Part shown: positions 63,585-64,000 of the stretch, one piece after another
How positions within the stretch are numbered: the first letter of the stretch is position 1
How the letters are laid out: each line of letters opens with the position of its first letter
Assembly (NCBI GenBank): GCA_019652555.1
Contig: BPAJ01000002.1
Span: 143,014-207,013 of the forward strand
Length of the DNA stretch: 64,000 nt
Origin: Gammaproteobacteria bacterium
GTDB taxonomy: Bacteria > Pseudomonadota > Gammaproteobacteria > Magnimaribacterales > AG-339-G14
Reading direction: 5' to 3'
Made by a program: the position numbers and the translations under genes
Notes under the pieces: generated by a model
What the model was told of the DNA's origin: nothing
What the model saw: only the letters and a program-made list of their open reading frames with translations
Database searches by the model: none

Positions 63585-63992
63585 ATGCCATATTTTATTG
63601 AATTTTTAATCGACAATTGGTTTATTGTTATTCCTTTGATCTTTTCATTATTTGCCCTTTACTTGTTGGATAGGATTTCAAAAGCAATAAATTTAGAACC
63701 TCATAAGGGAGTTGTTTTGATCAATAAAAAAAATGCTCTCGTTATTGATATTAGATCTCAAAAAGAATTCGATGAAGGAAAAATTAGTCAAGCAAGACAT
63801 GTCGGTCCTGATTTAGATGTTTGTAAGAAGGAAATAGCGAAAGCTGATGGCAAACCAGTAATATTGGTTTGTCAGAATGGGACAAATTCATCTCGCATGG
63901 CTTCAGATTTAAAAAAAGAAGAAATTAGTGTTTTCGTTCTAAAGGGCGGAATAAATAATTGGGTTTCGGAAAAATTACCTTTGGTAAATTAA
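63585..63992 (+). CDS. membrane-anchored rhodanese-domain protein
   Basis: A 135-residue protein with an N-terminal membrane helix (NWFIVIPLIFSLFALYLLD) and a rhodanese domain. ALVIDIRSQKEFDEGKISQARHVG precedes the active-site loop CQNGTNSSR, whose Cys would carry persulfide. It matches YibN-type rhodaneses found near secB and phosphoglycerate mutase. The ATG at 63585 gives a compact N-terminus; an in-frame GTG at 63549 is also possible. The gene is complete, ending 8 bases before the window end. Confidence 0.88.
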   Translation: MPYFIEFLIDNWFIVIPLIFSLFALYLLDRISKAINLEPHKGVVLINKKNALVIDIRSQKEFDEGKISQARHVGPDLDVCKKEIAKADGKPVILVCQNGTNSSRMASDLKKEEISVFVLKGGINNWVSEKLPLVN

Positions 63993-64000
63993 AGGTCGAG

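Overview
The window looks like a chromosome fragment of a streamlined, AT-rich marine gammaproteobacterium, most like the SAR86 group. This rests on low GC by eye, short or overlapping gene junctions, several TTG starts, a TonB receptor/P450/SDR/DUF3604 accessory block, and conserved gammaproteobacterial gene neighbourhoods. The taxonomic call is inference; no rRNA gene is present.

Layout. 1-2449: dTDP-L-rhamnose genes rmlB(partial)-rmlD-rmlA-rmlC. 2553-9322: a signalling locus with a small membrane protein, an EAL phosphodiesterase, an H-box/receiver/GGDEF protein, a single receiver and, convergently, a 997-residue hybrid histidine kinase, followed by a secreted TonB-C domain protein. 9384-15529: CBS protein, nadB, membrane proteins, an SMR transporter, a PPOX-fold protein and uvrD. 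15490-18741: a TRAP transporter with an extra small membrane gene. 18767-21451: yaaA, a dienoyl-CoA isomerase, a 55-codon gene and cysQ. 21520-30495: rpoH-thiS-thiG-trmB facing rdgB-metW-metX-yggT-proC-yggS-argS-efp; rpoH to yggS follows the order I recall from Pseudomonas. 30647-35868: a six-gene TonB energising operon (DUF3450, TtpC-like, ExbB, ExbD, TonB, TPR). 35865-42224: folA-thyA-lgt-TSUP, then NRDE-rppH-HAD-aminotransferase, then hspQ. 42275-58783: zapE and an accessory catabolic block (monooxygenase-like proteins, GST, GlcG-like, nitronate monooxygenase, SDR, iron alcohol dehydrogenase, TonB receptor, P450, DUF3604, CoA transferase). 58798-63992: tRNA-Phe, yggX, mutY, hisBHAF, gpmA and a rhodanese gene.

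How the parts connect. The TonB operon would energise receptors such as the one at 49484-52412. RpoH is encoded at 21520, and a near-consensus sigma-32 promoter lies in front of hspQ. The hisB gene encodes only the dehydratase, and a HAD-IB phosphatase beside rppH could supply histidinol phosphatase.

Three observations stand out. First, zapE has no ATG/GTG/TTG start upstream of its Walker A motif; the homologous N-terminus begins at an ATA codon behind a GAGG ribosome-binding site. Second, about ten single-base frame breaks fall within roughly 4 kb (48490-52535) and hit three neighbouring genes, while the other genes are intact apart from the zapE start; this is either local sequence error or recent decay. 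Third, terminator-like hairpins with T tracts sit in the 5' leaders of both the TonB operon and the TonB receptor. I see no CRISPR array, insertion sequence, phage gene or rRNA, and no gene-free stretch above about 300 bases.
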